From Runella rosea (GTDB taxonomy: Bacteria > Bacteroidota > Bacteroidia > Cytophagales > Spirosomataceae): DNA of 64,000 bases. The stretch's first letter is position 1. Every line of letters starts with the position of its first letter. The position numbers were made by a program, and so were the translations under genes. The notes under the pieces are model-generated. The model saw only the letters and a list, made by a program, of their open reading frames with translations, was not told the DNA's origin and did not search any database. Positions 8,868-17,846 of this stretch are shown piece by piece. The stretch spans positions 1,860,001 to 1,924,000 of the forward strand of contig NZ_CP030850.1 in the NCBI RefSeq assembly GCF_003325355.1. Direction: 5' to 3'.

Positions 8868-11800
8868 TCAATCTAAATCATTGATTGTATGAACATTGTG
8901 GCGGTAAAAAAAGCGGTAGATAATCGGAAAAATCATCAGTGTAAGGACGGTGGCCGTAATCAACCCACCAATCACCACTATCGCCAGTGGCTTTTGGGTT
9001 TCGGAGCCGATGCCCGTAGAAAGCGCCGCGGGCAACAACCCGATAGCCGCCATGAGGGCCGTCATCACTACGGGACGAATTCTTGATTTTACGCCTTCTC
9101 GGATGGCAGTGTCGAGCGGTATTCGAGAAGATAAATTTTTGTTGAAAACCGAAATCAAAATTACCCCATTCTGGATACAAATTCCGAATAAAGCAATAAA
9201 ACCTACCCCCGCAGAGATTCCAAAATTAATTCCTGTAAAATGGATAGCTAAAATCCCTCCCATGATGGCAAAAGGAACATTGGCCAATACCAAGCCTGCA
9301 TCTTTAGCATTGCCAAACATGATGAATAAGATGATAAAAATGGCAATTAAACACATAGGTACGACTTGGCCCAATTGCTTGGTTGCTCGCACCTGATTTT
9401 CAAATTCGCCCGTCCAGTTGATGGAATATCCTTTGGGTAACTTCTTCAAAATTGGTTCTACTTTGCGTTGGGCTTCGGCAATGGTACTGCCCAAATCGCG
9501 CTCCCGGACCGAGAATTTAACCCCGATAAATCGCTTATTGTTATCCCGGTACACAAAAGCAGGGCCCGTTACTTTGCGCAGCGTAGCAATTTCTTTTAAC
9601 GGAATCTTACTGCCTTTCAAGGTCGGCACCATCAGGCGCAAAATATCATCTTCGGTACGGCGATACGGCTCCTGATAGCGCAGGCGAATATCAAATTTGC
9701 GCTCTCCTTCGTACAAAATAGAGGCGGTTTTTCCACCAATAGCCATTTCAATCACGGCCTGCGCATCGGCAATGCTGACGCCATACAATGCCATTTTGCT
9801 GTCGTGCAAAATCACGCTCATTTCGGGCTGACCGATGTTACGCAAAATCCCTACATCCTTGACCCCAGGCACGTCTTTGATGGCCTCAATAACTTCATTG
9901 GCCTTGTCGTTCAGAACGTCCAAATCATCCCCAAAAATCTTCACGGCATTACTCGCGTTCATTCCCGCCACGGCCTCAGCTACGTTGTCGATGATGGGTT
10001 GTGAATAATTGTAGTTAATACCCTGGAACTGTTTGAGTTTTGTATCCATCTCCTCAATTAGGTCGTCGGTCGAAATCTTACGTTTCCAATCGTCTTTGGG
10101 CTTCAGGTTGACCTGCATTTGTACGTAATAAAATCCCGACGGGTCCGTGCCATCGTTGGAGCGGCCCGTTTGCGACAATACACCGTTTACTTCGGGAAAT
10201 TCCATGAGTTTTTGGCGCAGGATTTTCACCGTTTTTACGGTCTCGTTTAGCGAGCTACTCATGGGCAGTTTGGCTTCCACCCACAAAGCACCTTCGTTGA
10301 GTTGAGGCAAAAATTCGGTTCCCAACAGGGTAGCTGAAAAAAGCGTGGTACCCAAGAAAATCATGGATGCCAACACACTGATTTTCTTGTTTTTATAACA
10401 CCATTCAAAGCCCCTTAAAACTACACGATCAAAGAAATGGACAATCGGATTATTTTTTTCCCGAACATTTTTACGCAACAAAAACGAGCACAGTACCGGC
10501 ACCAGCGTAAGCGTATACAACAATGCACCCAACAACGCGAAGCCCAGCGTATAGGCCAGTGGGCTGAACATTTTCCCTTCTACTTTCTGAAAACTAAAGA
10601 TGGGAATGAGGGCGGTGATAATAATGAGTTTGGAAAAAAACACGGCTTTGCCCAGTTCGCCACCTGTCTTTTTGATAAGGCCCAATTTAGCCAGTTTATT
10701 GAATCGTTCCATGCCGTTTTTAAGGGCCAGGTGGTCGAGTGCCACAAAAATCCCTTCCACCATCACCACCGCTCCGTCGATGATAATCCCGAAGTCGACG
10801 GCCCCCATAGAAAGCAAATTGGCCGACATACCTTTGAGCCTTAAACACATAAAAGCAAACAACAACGCCAACGGAATAATGATGGACACTATCAGCGTGG
10901 TGCGCCAATCGGCCATGAACAAAAATACGATGACCGTCACAAACAATATACCTTCAAAGAGATTGTGCAGCACCGTTTTGGTGCAAAAAGCTATCAAGTT
11001 GTCGCGGTCATAAAACGTCACCATTTTTACGTCGGGAGGCAAAATTTTGGTGTTAAGCTCCTCAATTTTGGCCTTGACCCTGGCCAGTACTTCGCTGGGG
11101 TTTTCGCCTTTGCGCTGCACCACAATACCCTCCACCACATCGTCGTTGGTGTTGAGGCCCGCTTGCCCTACGCGCGGCAAATTTGACTCTTTGACCTCTG
11201 CTACGTTTTTGACCAATACTGGATTGTCGTTGACATATTCTACAATGATATTTTCAATATCGGCAATTGAGTTGAGTAAACCGATACCCCGCACTACGTA
11301 CGCCTGACCGTTGCGCTCAATGACATCCCCGCCCACGTTGACGTTGCTTTTGGTAACGGCCTGATAGACTTCCAATGGCGTAATATCATATTTGGCCAAT
11401 TGCGTGGGATTGGCCTGAATTTCATAGATTTTTTCCCGACCGCCAAAGGCCACCACGTCGGCTACGCCTGGTACACTTCGTAGTTGTCGGTCAATAATCC
11501 AATTATGCAGCGTCAGCAATTCGCGGCTATCGCGGTCTTTACTCTCCAGCGTAAACCGAAATATCTCGCCCGTGGGGCCATAAGGCGGCTGCACATCAGG
11601 CTCAACGCCTTCGGGCAGCGACACCGTTCGGAGCTGGTTATTCACCTGTTGTCGGGCAAAAAAATCATCCACATCATCCTCAAAAATGATTTTGATGATA
11701 CTTAGTCCAAACATGGTAATACTGCGCACGTTGGTTTTGCGCTGCACCGAATTCATCGCCACCTCTACGGGCACAGTCACAAAACGTTCAATCTCTTCGG

Positions 11801-11981
11801 CACTACGTCCGTTCCATTCCGTCACCACAATGATTTGGGTATTGGTTACGTCGGGAAACGCCTCCAGCGGCGTATTGAGGTAGCTCACCACGCCCGAGAT
11901 GACCAGAATCCCCGTCATAAAGAAAACGAAAAAGCGGTTTTTGAGCGAAAATCCGACAATTCCTCTGATAAATTTATTCAT
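8868..11981 (-). CDS. Heavy-metal efflux RND transporter, inner-membrane pump (CzcA/CusA family, 1037 aa)
   Basis: This is the proton-driven pump of a tripartite metal exporter. Length and layout fit the family: an N-terminal helix, porter domain, helices 2-6, a second porter domain and helices 8-12. The helix-4 signature DFGIIIDGAVVMVE at about residue 400 matches the DFG...DGA form of divalent-cation pumps (Zn, Co, Cd, Ni) more than the form of Cu/Ag pumps, so I lean to a Czc-type substrate. The ATG at 11979-11981 (MNKFIRG) is preferred over one 12 codons upstream because homologues start at the helix. It is the last gene of the three-gene minus-strand operon. I leave the symbol blank because the metal is not proven. 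Confidence 0.93.
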   Translation of the reverse strand: MNKFIRGIVGFSLKNRFFVFFMTGILVISGVVSYLNTPLEAFPDVTNTQIIVVTEWNGRSAEEIERFVTVPVEVAMNSVQRKTNVRSITMFGLSIIKIIFEDDVDDFFARQQVNNQLRTVSLPEGVEPDVQPPYGPTGEIFRFTLESKDRDSRELLTLHNWIIDRQLRSVPGVADVVAFGGREKIYEIQANPTQLAKYDITPLEVYQAVTKSNVNVGGDVIERNGQAYVVRGIGLLNSIADIENIIVEYVNDNPVLVKNVAEVKESNLPRVGQAGLNTNDDVVEGIVVQRKGENPSEVLARVKAKIEELNTKILPPDVKMVTFYDRDNLIAFCTKTVLHNLFEGILFVTVIVFLFMADWRTTLIVSIIIPLALLFAFMCLRLKGMSANLLSMGAVDFGIIIDGAVVMVEGIFVALDHLALKNGMERFNKLAKLGLIKKTGGELGKAVFFSKLIIITALIPIFSFQKVEGKMFSPLAYTLGFALLGALLYTLTLVPVLCSFLLRKNVREKNNPIVHFFDRVVLRGFEWCYKNKKISVLASMIFLGTTLFSATLLGTEFLPQLNEGALWVEAKLPMSSSLNETVKTVKILRQKLMEFPEVNGVLSQTGRSNDGTDPSGFYYVQMQVNLKPKDDWKRKISTDDLIEEMDTKLKQFQGINYNYSQPIIDNVAEAVAGMNASNAVKIFGDDLDVLNDKANEVIEAIKDVPGVKDVGILRNIGQPEMSVILHDSKMALYGVSIADAQAVIEMAIGGKTASILYEGERKFDIRLRYQEPYRRTEDDILRLMVPTLKGSKIPLKEIATLRKVTGPAFVYRDNNKRFIGVKFSVRERDLGSTIAEAQRKVEPILKKLPKGYSINWTGEFENQVRATKQLGQVVPMCLIAIFIILFIMFGNAKDAGLVLANVPFAIMGGILAIHFTGINFGISAGVGFIALFGICIQNGVILISVFNKNLSSRIPLDTAIREGVKSRIRPVVMTALMAAIGLLPAALSTGIGSETQKPLAIVVIGGLITATVLTLMIFPIIYRFFYRHNVHTINDLD

Positions 11982-12038
11982 AATTATAAAGCGCCCCAAA
12001 GGAGCATTTATTAACATCCTTGTTGGAAAGTCAGGCCA

Positions 12039-13127
12039 CTAATCATTTAAAGCATCATACACCAAAAGCTGATTTTTGGCAATCACCCGCTCGTTGTTTT
12101 TTAAACCCTGTTGTATATACGCAACATCATTCAGCATTTTGTAGACATTCACTTCACGCGTTTCGATGTTGGAGCGGCCCTTAAAAACCATCACCCAATT
12201 TTTACTGCGGTCAAAAATGACGGCACCCGCTGGAATAGCCGTCATAGAACCTCCTTCGTCGAATTTGAGGGATACGGTAGCATGCATTTCGGGCTTGAGT
12301 TTATAGCCTGCGTTATTGAGTCGAATCCGTACTTTCATGGTTTTATTTTCGGGGTCAAGCACGTTGTAAATTTTGTCCACACTCCCCCGAAATAGCTCAT
12401 CACCGTAGCTAATGGTTTGAATATCAGCCATCATCCCGAGTTTCACTTTCGGAATATCGCTCTCGTTCACGTTGGCCATCACCCAAACCTCACTGATTTG
12501 CCCAATGGTAAAAATCTGCTCGTTGTTATCAGACCGAAGTTGCATCCCGGGGTTGACGTTTTTGCTGAGCACAAAGCCATCAATCGGCGCTTTGACAATG
12601 TAGTTTTGGGTTTTTCCTAAGCCATAAATGCGAAAAACCTCTTTCATTCGGTTTAGTTCGGCTTGCGCGTTTTCTACCTCTTTTTTAGCCGAGGTTACTT
12701 CGCGCTGTGAGTTCAGTTTACTTTCAAAAAGTTCTTCTGCTGTTTTAAGGTTTTTCTCGGCCACCAATACTTCGGCCTGCGCCTGAATCATTTGTCGCTC
12801 AAAATCAGCCACTTCTCCCGAACGAATGGTAGCTAGTACTTGGCCTTTGCGAACATAATCGCCCAGTTCTACCGTTACGTTTTCTACATTTCCTCCCACC
12901 AGCGGAAACACTTTAATGACACGGTTTTCGTCGGCAATGACTTTACCCACGAGGGTCAACTCACTACGCACTGGCTCCGTCACAACGCTTGCCAGTTCGA
13001 TGCGCTTCATCATGGTGTCCGACAACATAAAAGCCTTATTGTCTTCAACAACAGGCTTTTTTTCTTGACAAGCCGCCAATATTCCACCGCATACTATGAC
13101 CAAAAAGAAAGTTTGTTTAGTATTCAT
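12039..13127 (-). CDS. Efflux RND periplasmic adaptor lipoprotein (CzcB/CusB-like, 362 aa)
   Basis: The membrane-fusion partner that links the pump to the outer-membrane channel. The ATG at 13125-13127 gives a proper lipoprotein leader (FFLVIVCGGILAAC, lipobox Cys near residue 20). It then shows a barrel-sandwich half (VELGDYVRKGQVLATIRSGEV), an alpha-helical hairpin (residues about 110-170, FERQMIQAQAEVLVAEKNL) and the second lipoyl half (YIVKAPIDGFVLSKNVNPG), followed by beta-barrel and membrane-proximal domains. No His- or Met-rich N-terminal metal site is visible. The start lies 1 base after the stop of the channel gene, so translation is probably coupled. Confidence 0.92.
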   Translation of the reverse strand: MNTKQTFFLVIVCGGILAACQEKKPVVEDNKAFMLSDTMMKRIELASVVTEPVRSELTLVGKVIADENRVIKVFPLVGGNVENVTVELGDYVRKGQVLATIRSGEVADFERQMIQAQAEVLVAEKNLKTAEELFESKLNSQREVTSAKKEVENAQAELNRMKEVFRIYGLGKTQNYIVKAPIDGFVLSKNVNPGMQLRSDNNEQIFTIGQISEVWVMANVNESDIPKVKLGMMADIQTISYGDELFRGSVDKIYNVLDPENKTMKVRIRLNNAGYKLKPEMHATVSLKFDEGGSMTAIPAGAVIFDRSKNWVMVFKGRSNIETREVNVYKMLNDVAYIQQGLKNNERVIAKNQLLVYDALND

Positions 13128-13128
13128 T

Positions 13129-14376
13129 TTATTTAAAAAGTTCTTGTCCAACCGTGAAATTAAGCTCTTCATACGCCCCCACTCTATCCGCCTTTAGGCG
13201 GTTCAATTCTTTGATGCTTTCGCTGTAGGTTTCAATCAAATCAATAAATTCGAGCAACGTCAGATTGCGCTTTTGGAAGTTTTCCAGCACACCTTTGTTC
13301 AGCAACTCAAACTGGTCAGTAAATTTTGAATCGACGCTTTGCACCATGTTTTCAACGTAGCGTACTTTCTCCAATGCCGCCGCAACTTCATTGGCCACCG
13401 CATTAATTTTCTGATTCTGAATACCTTTTTGGTAGTCAATCAGGGTTTTAGCCACTTTAATGTTTCCCTGATTTTTGTTGAAAAGCGGCAAATCGGCCGA
13501 GAGCGTCAGGCCCGAATAATTATTGACAAAGCTACCCGCTTGGTCGTAGGTTGCACCGATACGCAAATTGGGTACTGCAAGGGCTTTCTGCAAATGGTAG
13601 TTCCATTCGGCCTGCCGGGCAAACGACTCAGTTACTTTCACATCCCCCCTATTTTGCAGGGCTAGCTCATTGAGAACCGAAACGTTATAATTGGCCAATT
13701 GATACCGACTTAACTCCGTTTCGTTTACCAGCGGAGTCACCGACCTCTCCGTATTAAGTAGTGTTTTAAGGCCTTTTTGTTTTTCAGTTAGTTGAAATAG
13801 AATCTCGGTTTTATCATTATTCAACTGAAAAAGCAGCGCTTTAAGGCGGAGCAACTCCCGTAGCGATACGTTGTTTTTTTCGTATTGCGTTTCAAACGCC
13901 ACCACGGTACGCTCCAAAGTCTCAATCTGCCGCTGATAACGGTTGAGGGTATTTTGTAAGAAGAAAATATCGAAAAAATTGGAACGCAGTTCAAACTTGA
14001 GGATACGCAGCAAATCCATAAACTCATATTCGGTCAGGCGGGCGTTTTCGAGGGTAAGCGCCACTTGTTTGTTGCGTTTGCCTGCCGTCTGAATCACCTG
14101 CTCAATAGAGATGATTTTTTGCCCGCCGCGCCCTACATCTAGCACCCGTTGCCGGTTGGGATTGTAGAGGTTCCACTCGGTAGAGAGCGTAGGGTTATCC
14201 CACAATTTTGCCTGAATGACCGACGCCTGCGCCGCATCAATCCGATACCGCTCCGCCAACAAAATGAGGTTTTTTTCAACAAACAGGCTATCGGCCTGCC
14301 TGAGTGAAATCCGTAACGAGTCTTGGGCAAGCCCACCAATCGGCAGCAGAAAGGCCATGAAAATGATAATTCGCAT
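13129..14376 (-). CDS. TolC-family outer-membrane efflux channel (CzcC/CusC-like, 415 aa)
   Basis: Outer-membrane factor of the tripartite pump. It has a signal peptide (MRIIIFMAFLLPIGGLAQ) and two repeated helical halves typical of TolC proteins. LAERYRIDAAQASVIQAKL near residue 40 and WNYHLQKALAVPNLRIGATY near residue 270 mark equivalent positions of the two halves. It is the first gene of the operon channel-adaptor-pump and diverges from the TCS 2 regulator across 134 bases. That divergent pairing is the classic arrangement for metal-induced efflux. Confidence 0.9.
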   Translation of the reverse strand: MRIIIFMAFLLPIGGLAQDSLRISLRQADSLFVEKNLILLAERYRIDAAQASVIQAKLWDNPTLSTEWNLYNPNRQRVLDVGRGGQKIISIEQVIQTAGKRNKQVALTLENARLTEYEFMDLLRILKFELRSNFFDIFFLQNTLNRYQRQIETLERTVVAFETQYEKNNVSLRELLRLKALLFQLNNDKTEILFQLTEKQKGLKTLLNTERSVTPLVNETELSRYQLANYNVSVLNELALQNRGDVKVTESFARQAEWNYHLQKALAVPNLRIGATYDQAGSFVNNYSGLTLSADLPLFNKNQGNIKVAKTLIDYQKGIQNQKINAVANEVAAALEKVRYVENMVQSVDSKFTDQFELLNKGVLENFQKRNLTLLEFIDLIETYSESIKELNRLKADRVGAYEELNFTVGQELFK

Positions 14377-14481
14377 ACGTCGTATAAAATACTTTTTGCA
14401 AAGGTGTGTCGGCGATATTAACCTGATATAAAGCCGACCTTAAAAAAACCTAAATTGGCAAGTGAAGGCCTCAGGATGTAC

Positions 14482-14489
14482 TATATTTG
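14482..14489 (+). promoter_or_regulatory. Candidate -7 promoter element for the TCS 2 operon
   Basis: TATATTTG is an exact TAnnTTTG match, 21 bases before the start codon at 14511. The nearest TTG (14455-14457) is 24 bases away, slightly long for a -33 box. The 134-base divergent region should also hold the promoter of the pump operon, for which I see only a 7-of-8 match (14399-14406, minus strand). Confidence 0.45.
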
Positions 14490-14510
14490 GCCTAAGAATA
14501 GTTTAGAACC

Positions 14511-15215
14511 ATGAAAACCGACACCGAACCAAAAAAAATCCTCATCATTGAAGATGACCAACGGATTGCGCAACTGCTCACGCGGGGATTGACCAACAAG
14601 GGTTTTGACACTGAAGTAGCCTACAACGGTCAACTAGGCTTGCGCCGGGCACAAACCATTGCCTTTGATTTGGTGATTCTCGACATTAACCTTCCCGAGC
14701 TGAGTGGTTATGAAGTATGCAAACGACTACGTGATGTAAAACCCACCCTCCCGATTCTGATGCTCACAGCTATGAGTGAGGTAGACGACAAAATCGAAGG
14801 GTTTGAGGCAGGCGCTGATGATTACATTATTAAGCCGTTTGATTTCAGGGAGCTTTATCACCGGGTGTTGGTAGGCTTACGCCGAAACAACCCCGAAGTG
14901 GAAACGGTCGGAAAAGTGCTTCGAATTGCCGATTTGGAGGTTTTTTTAGATAGTAAACTCGTCAAACGCGCTGGAAAAGAAATCAATCTTACCGCCCGTG
15001 AATATGAATTTTTGGTGTTTTTGGTCAAAAACAAAGGAAAAGTACTTTCTAAAAACGACATTGCGGCCCAAGTTTGGGACGTTCATTTTGATACGGGCAC
15101 CAACGTCATTGAAGTCTATATAAACATTTTACGACGAAAAATAGACCGCGATTTTGAACCCAAATTAATCCACACGCGCCCGAGTTTGGGCTATTTACTG
15201 CGCGAACACCCATGA
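14511..15215 (+). CDS. OmpR-family response regulator (TCS 2, 234 aa), next to RND metal pump
   Basis: Receiver domain with acidic pocket EDD (residues 14-16), phospho-acceptor Asp58 (LVILDINLPELSGYEVC) and Lys108 (IIKPFDFRE), then a winged-helix DNA-binding domain (about 135-234). The tail (VIEVYINILRRKID, then HTRPSLGYLL) fits the CusR/CopR group. Divergent placement from the efflux operon makes it the likely activator of the pump in response to metal. Its stop overlaps the kinase start by 4 bases (ATGA at 15212-15215), which indicates translational coupling. It is paralogous to the regulator at 3836. Confidence 0.93.
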   Translation: MKTDTEPKKILIIEDDQRIAQLLTRGLTNKGFDTEVAYNGQLGLRRAQTIAFDLVILDINLPELSGYEVCKRLRDVKPTLPILMLTAMSEVDDKIEGFEAGADDYIIKPFDFRELYHRVLVGLRRNNPEVETVGKVLRIADLEVFLDSKLVKRAGKEINLTAREYEFLVFLVKNKGKVLSKNDIAAQVWDVHFDTGTNVIEVYINILRRKIDRDFEPKLIHTRPSLGYLLREHP

Positions 15216-16579
15216 AAATCCAAACCAAAATTGCCATTCAGTTTTCGTTGATTGTGGGAAGCCTACTGGCCGTCTTTTCGTTTGTCATTTACCAATTATT
15301 TGCCGAATTCAGGGAGCAAGAATACTACGACCGACTGAAAAGCAAAGCCATAACGACCGCCCAATTGCTCATAAAGGTGGACGAAATAGACCGTGATTTG
15401 CTCAAAATCATTGATAAAAATACCCTAACGGCCCTAGTCGACGAAAAAGTGTTGGTATTTGACCAACAAAACAAGCTGTTTTACAGCAGCTTGGATGACC
15501 ACGTAATTCACTACGGGAATGATTTATTGAACCGTGTAAGAAAAGAAAAATACGTCGAAACAAGCGATGACGAAAACGAAGTAGTTGGGCTTTTGTATGA
15601 ACTCAACGGGCAAAATTACGTCATTTTGGCCTCGGCCTACGACAAATTCGGCCACAGCAAAATGGCCAATCTCCGCGATATACTTTACAGTGGTTTGGTC
15701 ATTAGTATTCTTGTTACGGTTTTACTGGGGATTTTTTTTGCGGGAAATGCCTTAGGCCCCGTCAACCAGTTCATTAGTCAAATCAGCACAATCACGGCCA
15801 ACAACCTACGCGAACGTTTGGATGAGCGCCACGGAAAAGACGAAATCGGCCAGCTTGCGGCGGCGTTTAATAAAATGATGTATCGTTTGGAGCAGTCGTT
15901 CGAACTGCAAAAAAGCTTTGTGTCGCACGCCTCGCATGAACTCCGAACCCCCCTTGCCGCCCTTAAATCGGAAGTAGAAATAAGTTTGGACGAAAAACTT
16001 AGCGTGGCGCAGCACCGGGGTATCTTGGAAAATATCCGAAAAGACATCAATCGACTCATTGCTTTGAGCAATAGTCTTTTACAGATTGTCAGACCGCTAA
16101 AATCTTCCATCAACAGCGCGGTTGAAGTCCGCATCGACGATGTGGTGTTTCAGGCGCAAGATGATTTACTTTTGAGCAAACCAGAGTATCGCATCAGCGT
16201 GGAATATGCAAAAGAACCCGAAAATGAAAAACACATTACCATTCTGGGAGATGAACCCCTTCTTAAAACCGTATTCACGAATCTAATCAGCAATGCCTGC
16301 AAGTATTCCGCTAATCATCAAGCACTTGTGGCTATTGACTTCAACGAAACGCATACGCTCGTCAGCGTTCAGGACGAAGGCATCGGCATTCCCGAAGAAG
16401 ACCTTACCGCCATTTTTGAGCCTTTTTACCGTTCCAAAAATGCCCTGACTATTTCAGGGTTTGGCGTGGGTCTGTCGGTGTGTAAAAGGATTGTCGAGCT
16501 ACACAAAGGTAAAATCCACGTAGAGAGCCAACTTCAGCACGGTAGTAAATTTTTGGTGGAATTGCCGCATATTTTGTAG
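15212..16579 (+). CDS. Membrane sensor histidine kinase (TCS 2, 455 aa), CusS-like
   Basis: Same architecture as the kinase at 4532: helix at about 8-28, periplasmic loop of about 125 residues, helix at about 158-178, HAMP, phospho-acceptor His242 in SHASHELRTPLAA, and GHKL ATPase with N box (TNLISNACKY), G1 (VQDEGIGIPEED) and G2 (GFGVGLSVCKR). The two kinases align without large gaps and differ mainly in the sensor loop, as expected if they read different signals. The loop lacks an evident metal cluster. The pair most likely senses the metal exported by the divergent pump. Confidence 0.92.
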   Translation: MKIQTKIAIQFSLIVGSLLAVFSFVIYQLFAEFREQEYYDRLKSKAITTAQLLIKVDEIDRDLLKIIDKNTLTALVDEKVLVFDQQNKLFYSSLDDHVIHYGNDLLNRVRKEKYVETSDDENEVVGLLYELNGQNYVILASAYDKFGHSKMANLRDILYSGLVISILVTVLLGIFFAGNALGPVNQFISQISTITANNLRERLDERHGKDEIGQLAAAFNKMMYRLEQSFELQKSFVSHASHELRTPLAALKSEVEISLDEKLSVAQHRGILENIRKDINRLIALSNSLLQIVRPLKSSINSAVEVRIDDVVFQAQDDLLLSKPEYRISVEYAKEPENEKHITILGDEPLLKTVFTNLISNACKYSANHQALVAIDFNETHTLVSVQDEGIGIPEEDLTAIFEPFYRSKNALTISGFGVGLSVCKRIVELHKGKIHVESQLQHGSKFLVELPHIL

Positions 16580-16660
16580 TGTGTAACAAATATCACTGTA
16601 CAAGCCTCTGCTAGTTCGGAACTTTGTCGTATCAAATTAAAATCAAAACCGACAAAGACC

Positions 16661-16987
16661 ATGTTTGACTTCCTTAAAACCAAAAAAAATTACGAAGACG
16701 TTAACGCTTCAAACTTTAAACAATTGATTGACGAAACGCCTAATGCCGTGGTATTAGACGTGCGTACCGCTGCCGAAATGCGTTCGGGCGCCATCAAGGG
16801 TGCCATCAATATTGATTTAATGAGCGCTGATTTCCAACAAAAAATTGGCAAATTAGACAAAAGCAAAACTTATTTTGTGTATTGTCGCAGCGGCAACCGT
16901 AGCGGTCAAGCCTGTAAAATGATGGGAAATGCGGGCTTTGAGCACGTTTATAACCTATCGGGCGGGATGATGAGCTGGCCCTACTAG
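16661..16987 (+). CDS. Single-domain rhodanese (108 aa)
   Basis: A cytoplasmic sulfurtransferase or persulfide carrier. The rhodanese domain fills the protein: the substrate-domain start VVLDVRTAAEMRSGAIKGA and the active-site loop CRSGNRSG (Cys near residue 87), which presents the persulfide-carrying cysteine. Family members move sulfane sulfur to thiol acceptors such as thioredoxin. It opens a run of seven plus-strand genes with small cysteine-bearing membrane proteins, a thioredoxin and a Crp/Fnr regulator, and starts 81 bases after the TCS 2 kinase. A weak -7-like element (GAACTTTG, 16619-16626) precedes it. Confidence 0.92.
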   Translation: MFDFLKTKKNYEDVNASNFKQLIDETPNAVVLDVRTAAEMRSGAIKGAINIDLMSADFQQKIGKLDKSKTYFVYCRSGNRSGQACKMMGNAGFEHVYNLSGGMMSWPY

Positions 16988-17037
16988 GGCACTTTGTAAG
17001 TAGCTAAATTGTTTATTCATAAAAATAATAACCGATT

Positions 17038-17277
17038 ATGACGGCGGTACTCAAGAATTGGGATTTTATGCGAATTTTGCGGATGGGGATGAGCTTGTGG
17101 CTCATCTATTCCGCCTTTGTTGATCATCAACCGCTTCTGGGATTGCTAGGAGGATTGTTTGCCTTGCAGGCGGTTATGAATGTAGGATGCTGCGGTTCGG
17201 GCGGTTGCGCCGCGCCAAACACCCGACAAAGTGCCCCAAAAACCATTGAAGAAACACAATATGAAGAAGTTAAGTAA
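17038..17277 (+). CDS. Small membrane protein with C-terminal CC/C cysteine cluster (79 aa)
   Basis: It has two short membrane helices (about residues 12-27 and 32-48) and then a cysteine knot GCCGSGGCAAP at about residues 50-60. A similar tail follows such helices in small membrane proteins linked with rhodaneses in Bacteroidota (from general memory, not searched). The cysteines could pass on sulfane sulfur or bind metal; this is inference. It overlaps the next gene by 17 bases, so the two are translated together. The tail after the cysteines is polar. Confidence 0.75.
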   Translation: MTAVLKNWDFMRILRMGMSLWLIYSAFVDHQPLLGLLGGLFALQAVMNVGCCGSGGCAAPNTRQSAPKTIEETQYEEVK

Positions 17278-17491
17278 TATGCCTTGGGGCTGGCTGGGAG
17301 CAGTGGCAGGGGCCATCGGCGGGTATTGGTACTGGAAAGAAATTGGGTGCCTGACCGGAACCTGTCCGCTCAAATCTCAGTGGCAAACTATGGTACCTTA
17401 TGGCGCATTGATGGGGTATTTTGGAGGTGGAATGTTGCAAGATTTACAACTCAGTAAATTTATGCCACGCCGCAACGACGCCGAGAAGTAA
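17261..17491 (+). CDS. Small membrane protein, DUF6132-like (76 aa)
   Basis: The start is the ATG at 17261, inside the end of the previous gene. Two membrane helices flank a short loop with two cysteines (IGCLTGTCPLKS, near residues 25-36): WGWLGAVAGAIGGYWYW and MVPYGALMGYFGGGML. The C-x4-CP loop and glycine-rich helices match my memory of DUF6132 proteins, whose function is unknown. Its overlap with the cysteine-tipped protein and its place before thioredoxin suggest a role in thiol or sulfur handling at the membrane. Confidence 0.75.
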   Translation: MKKLSNMPWGWLGAVAGAIGGYWYWKEIGCLTGTCPLKSQWQTMVPYGALMGYFGGGMLQDLQLSKFMPRRNDAEK

Positions 17492-17528
17492 TCAGGGCGT
17501 ATTTTTTATCTTTAAACAACAACAGATC

Positions 17529-17846
17529 ATGGAAAAGAAACAGACATTTAATGAAATAATTCAGAGTGAAACGCCCGTTTTGGTGGATTTTTTTGCCGAA
17601 TGGTGCGGTCCTTGCAAAATGATGTCACCGATTTTGAAAGATTTCGCTTCCCAAATGGGCGACCGCGTGCGCGTCATTAAAATCGACGTCGATAAAAACC
17701 CTGCAGCATCCCAAACCTACCGCATTCAGGGTGTTCCAACCTTGATTCTTTTTCAGAAAGGGAAAATCGTATGGCGGCAGTCGGGCGTAGTTCAGAAAAA
17801 ACAGCTGGAACAAATTGTAAATCAATTGGCTACGCAAGCGCAATAG
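17529..17846 (+). CDS. trxA: Thioredoxin (105 aa)
   Basis: A standard thioredoxin with active site EWCGPCKM at about residues 27-34 and cis-proline loop GVPTLILF near residue 75. It is cytoplasmic (no signal peptide). The ATG at 17529 is chosen because an upstream in-frame start lies inside the preceding gene and would add 36 residues of non-thioredoxin sequence. It reduces disulfides or strips sulfane sulfur from rhodanese persulfides. The next gene starts directly after its stop codon. It is probably a dedicated thioredoxin for this cassette and not the housekeeping copy; that is inference. Confidence 0.94.
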   Translation: MEKKQTFNEIIQSETPVLVDFFAEWCGPCKMMSPILKDFASQMGDRVRVIKIDVDKNPAASQTYRIQGVPTLILFQKGKIVWRQSGVVQKKQLEQIVNQLATQAQ

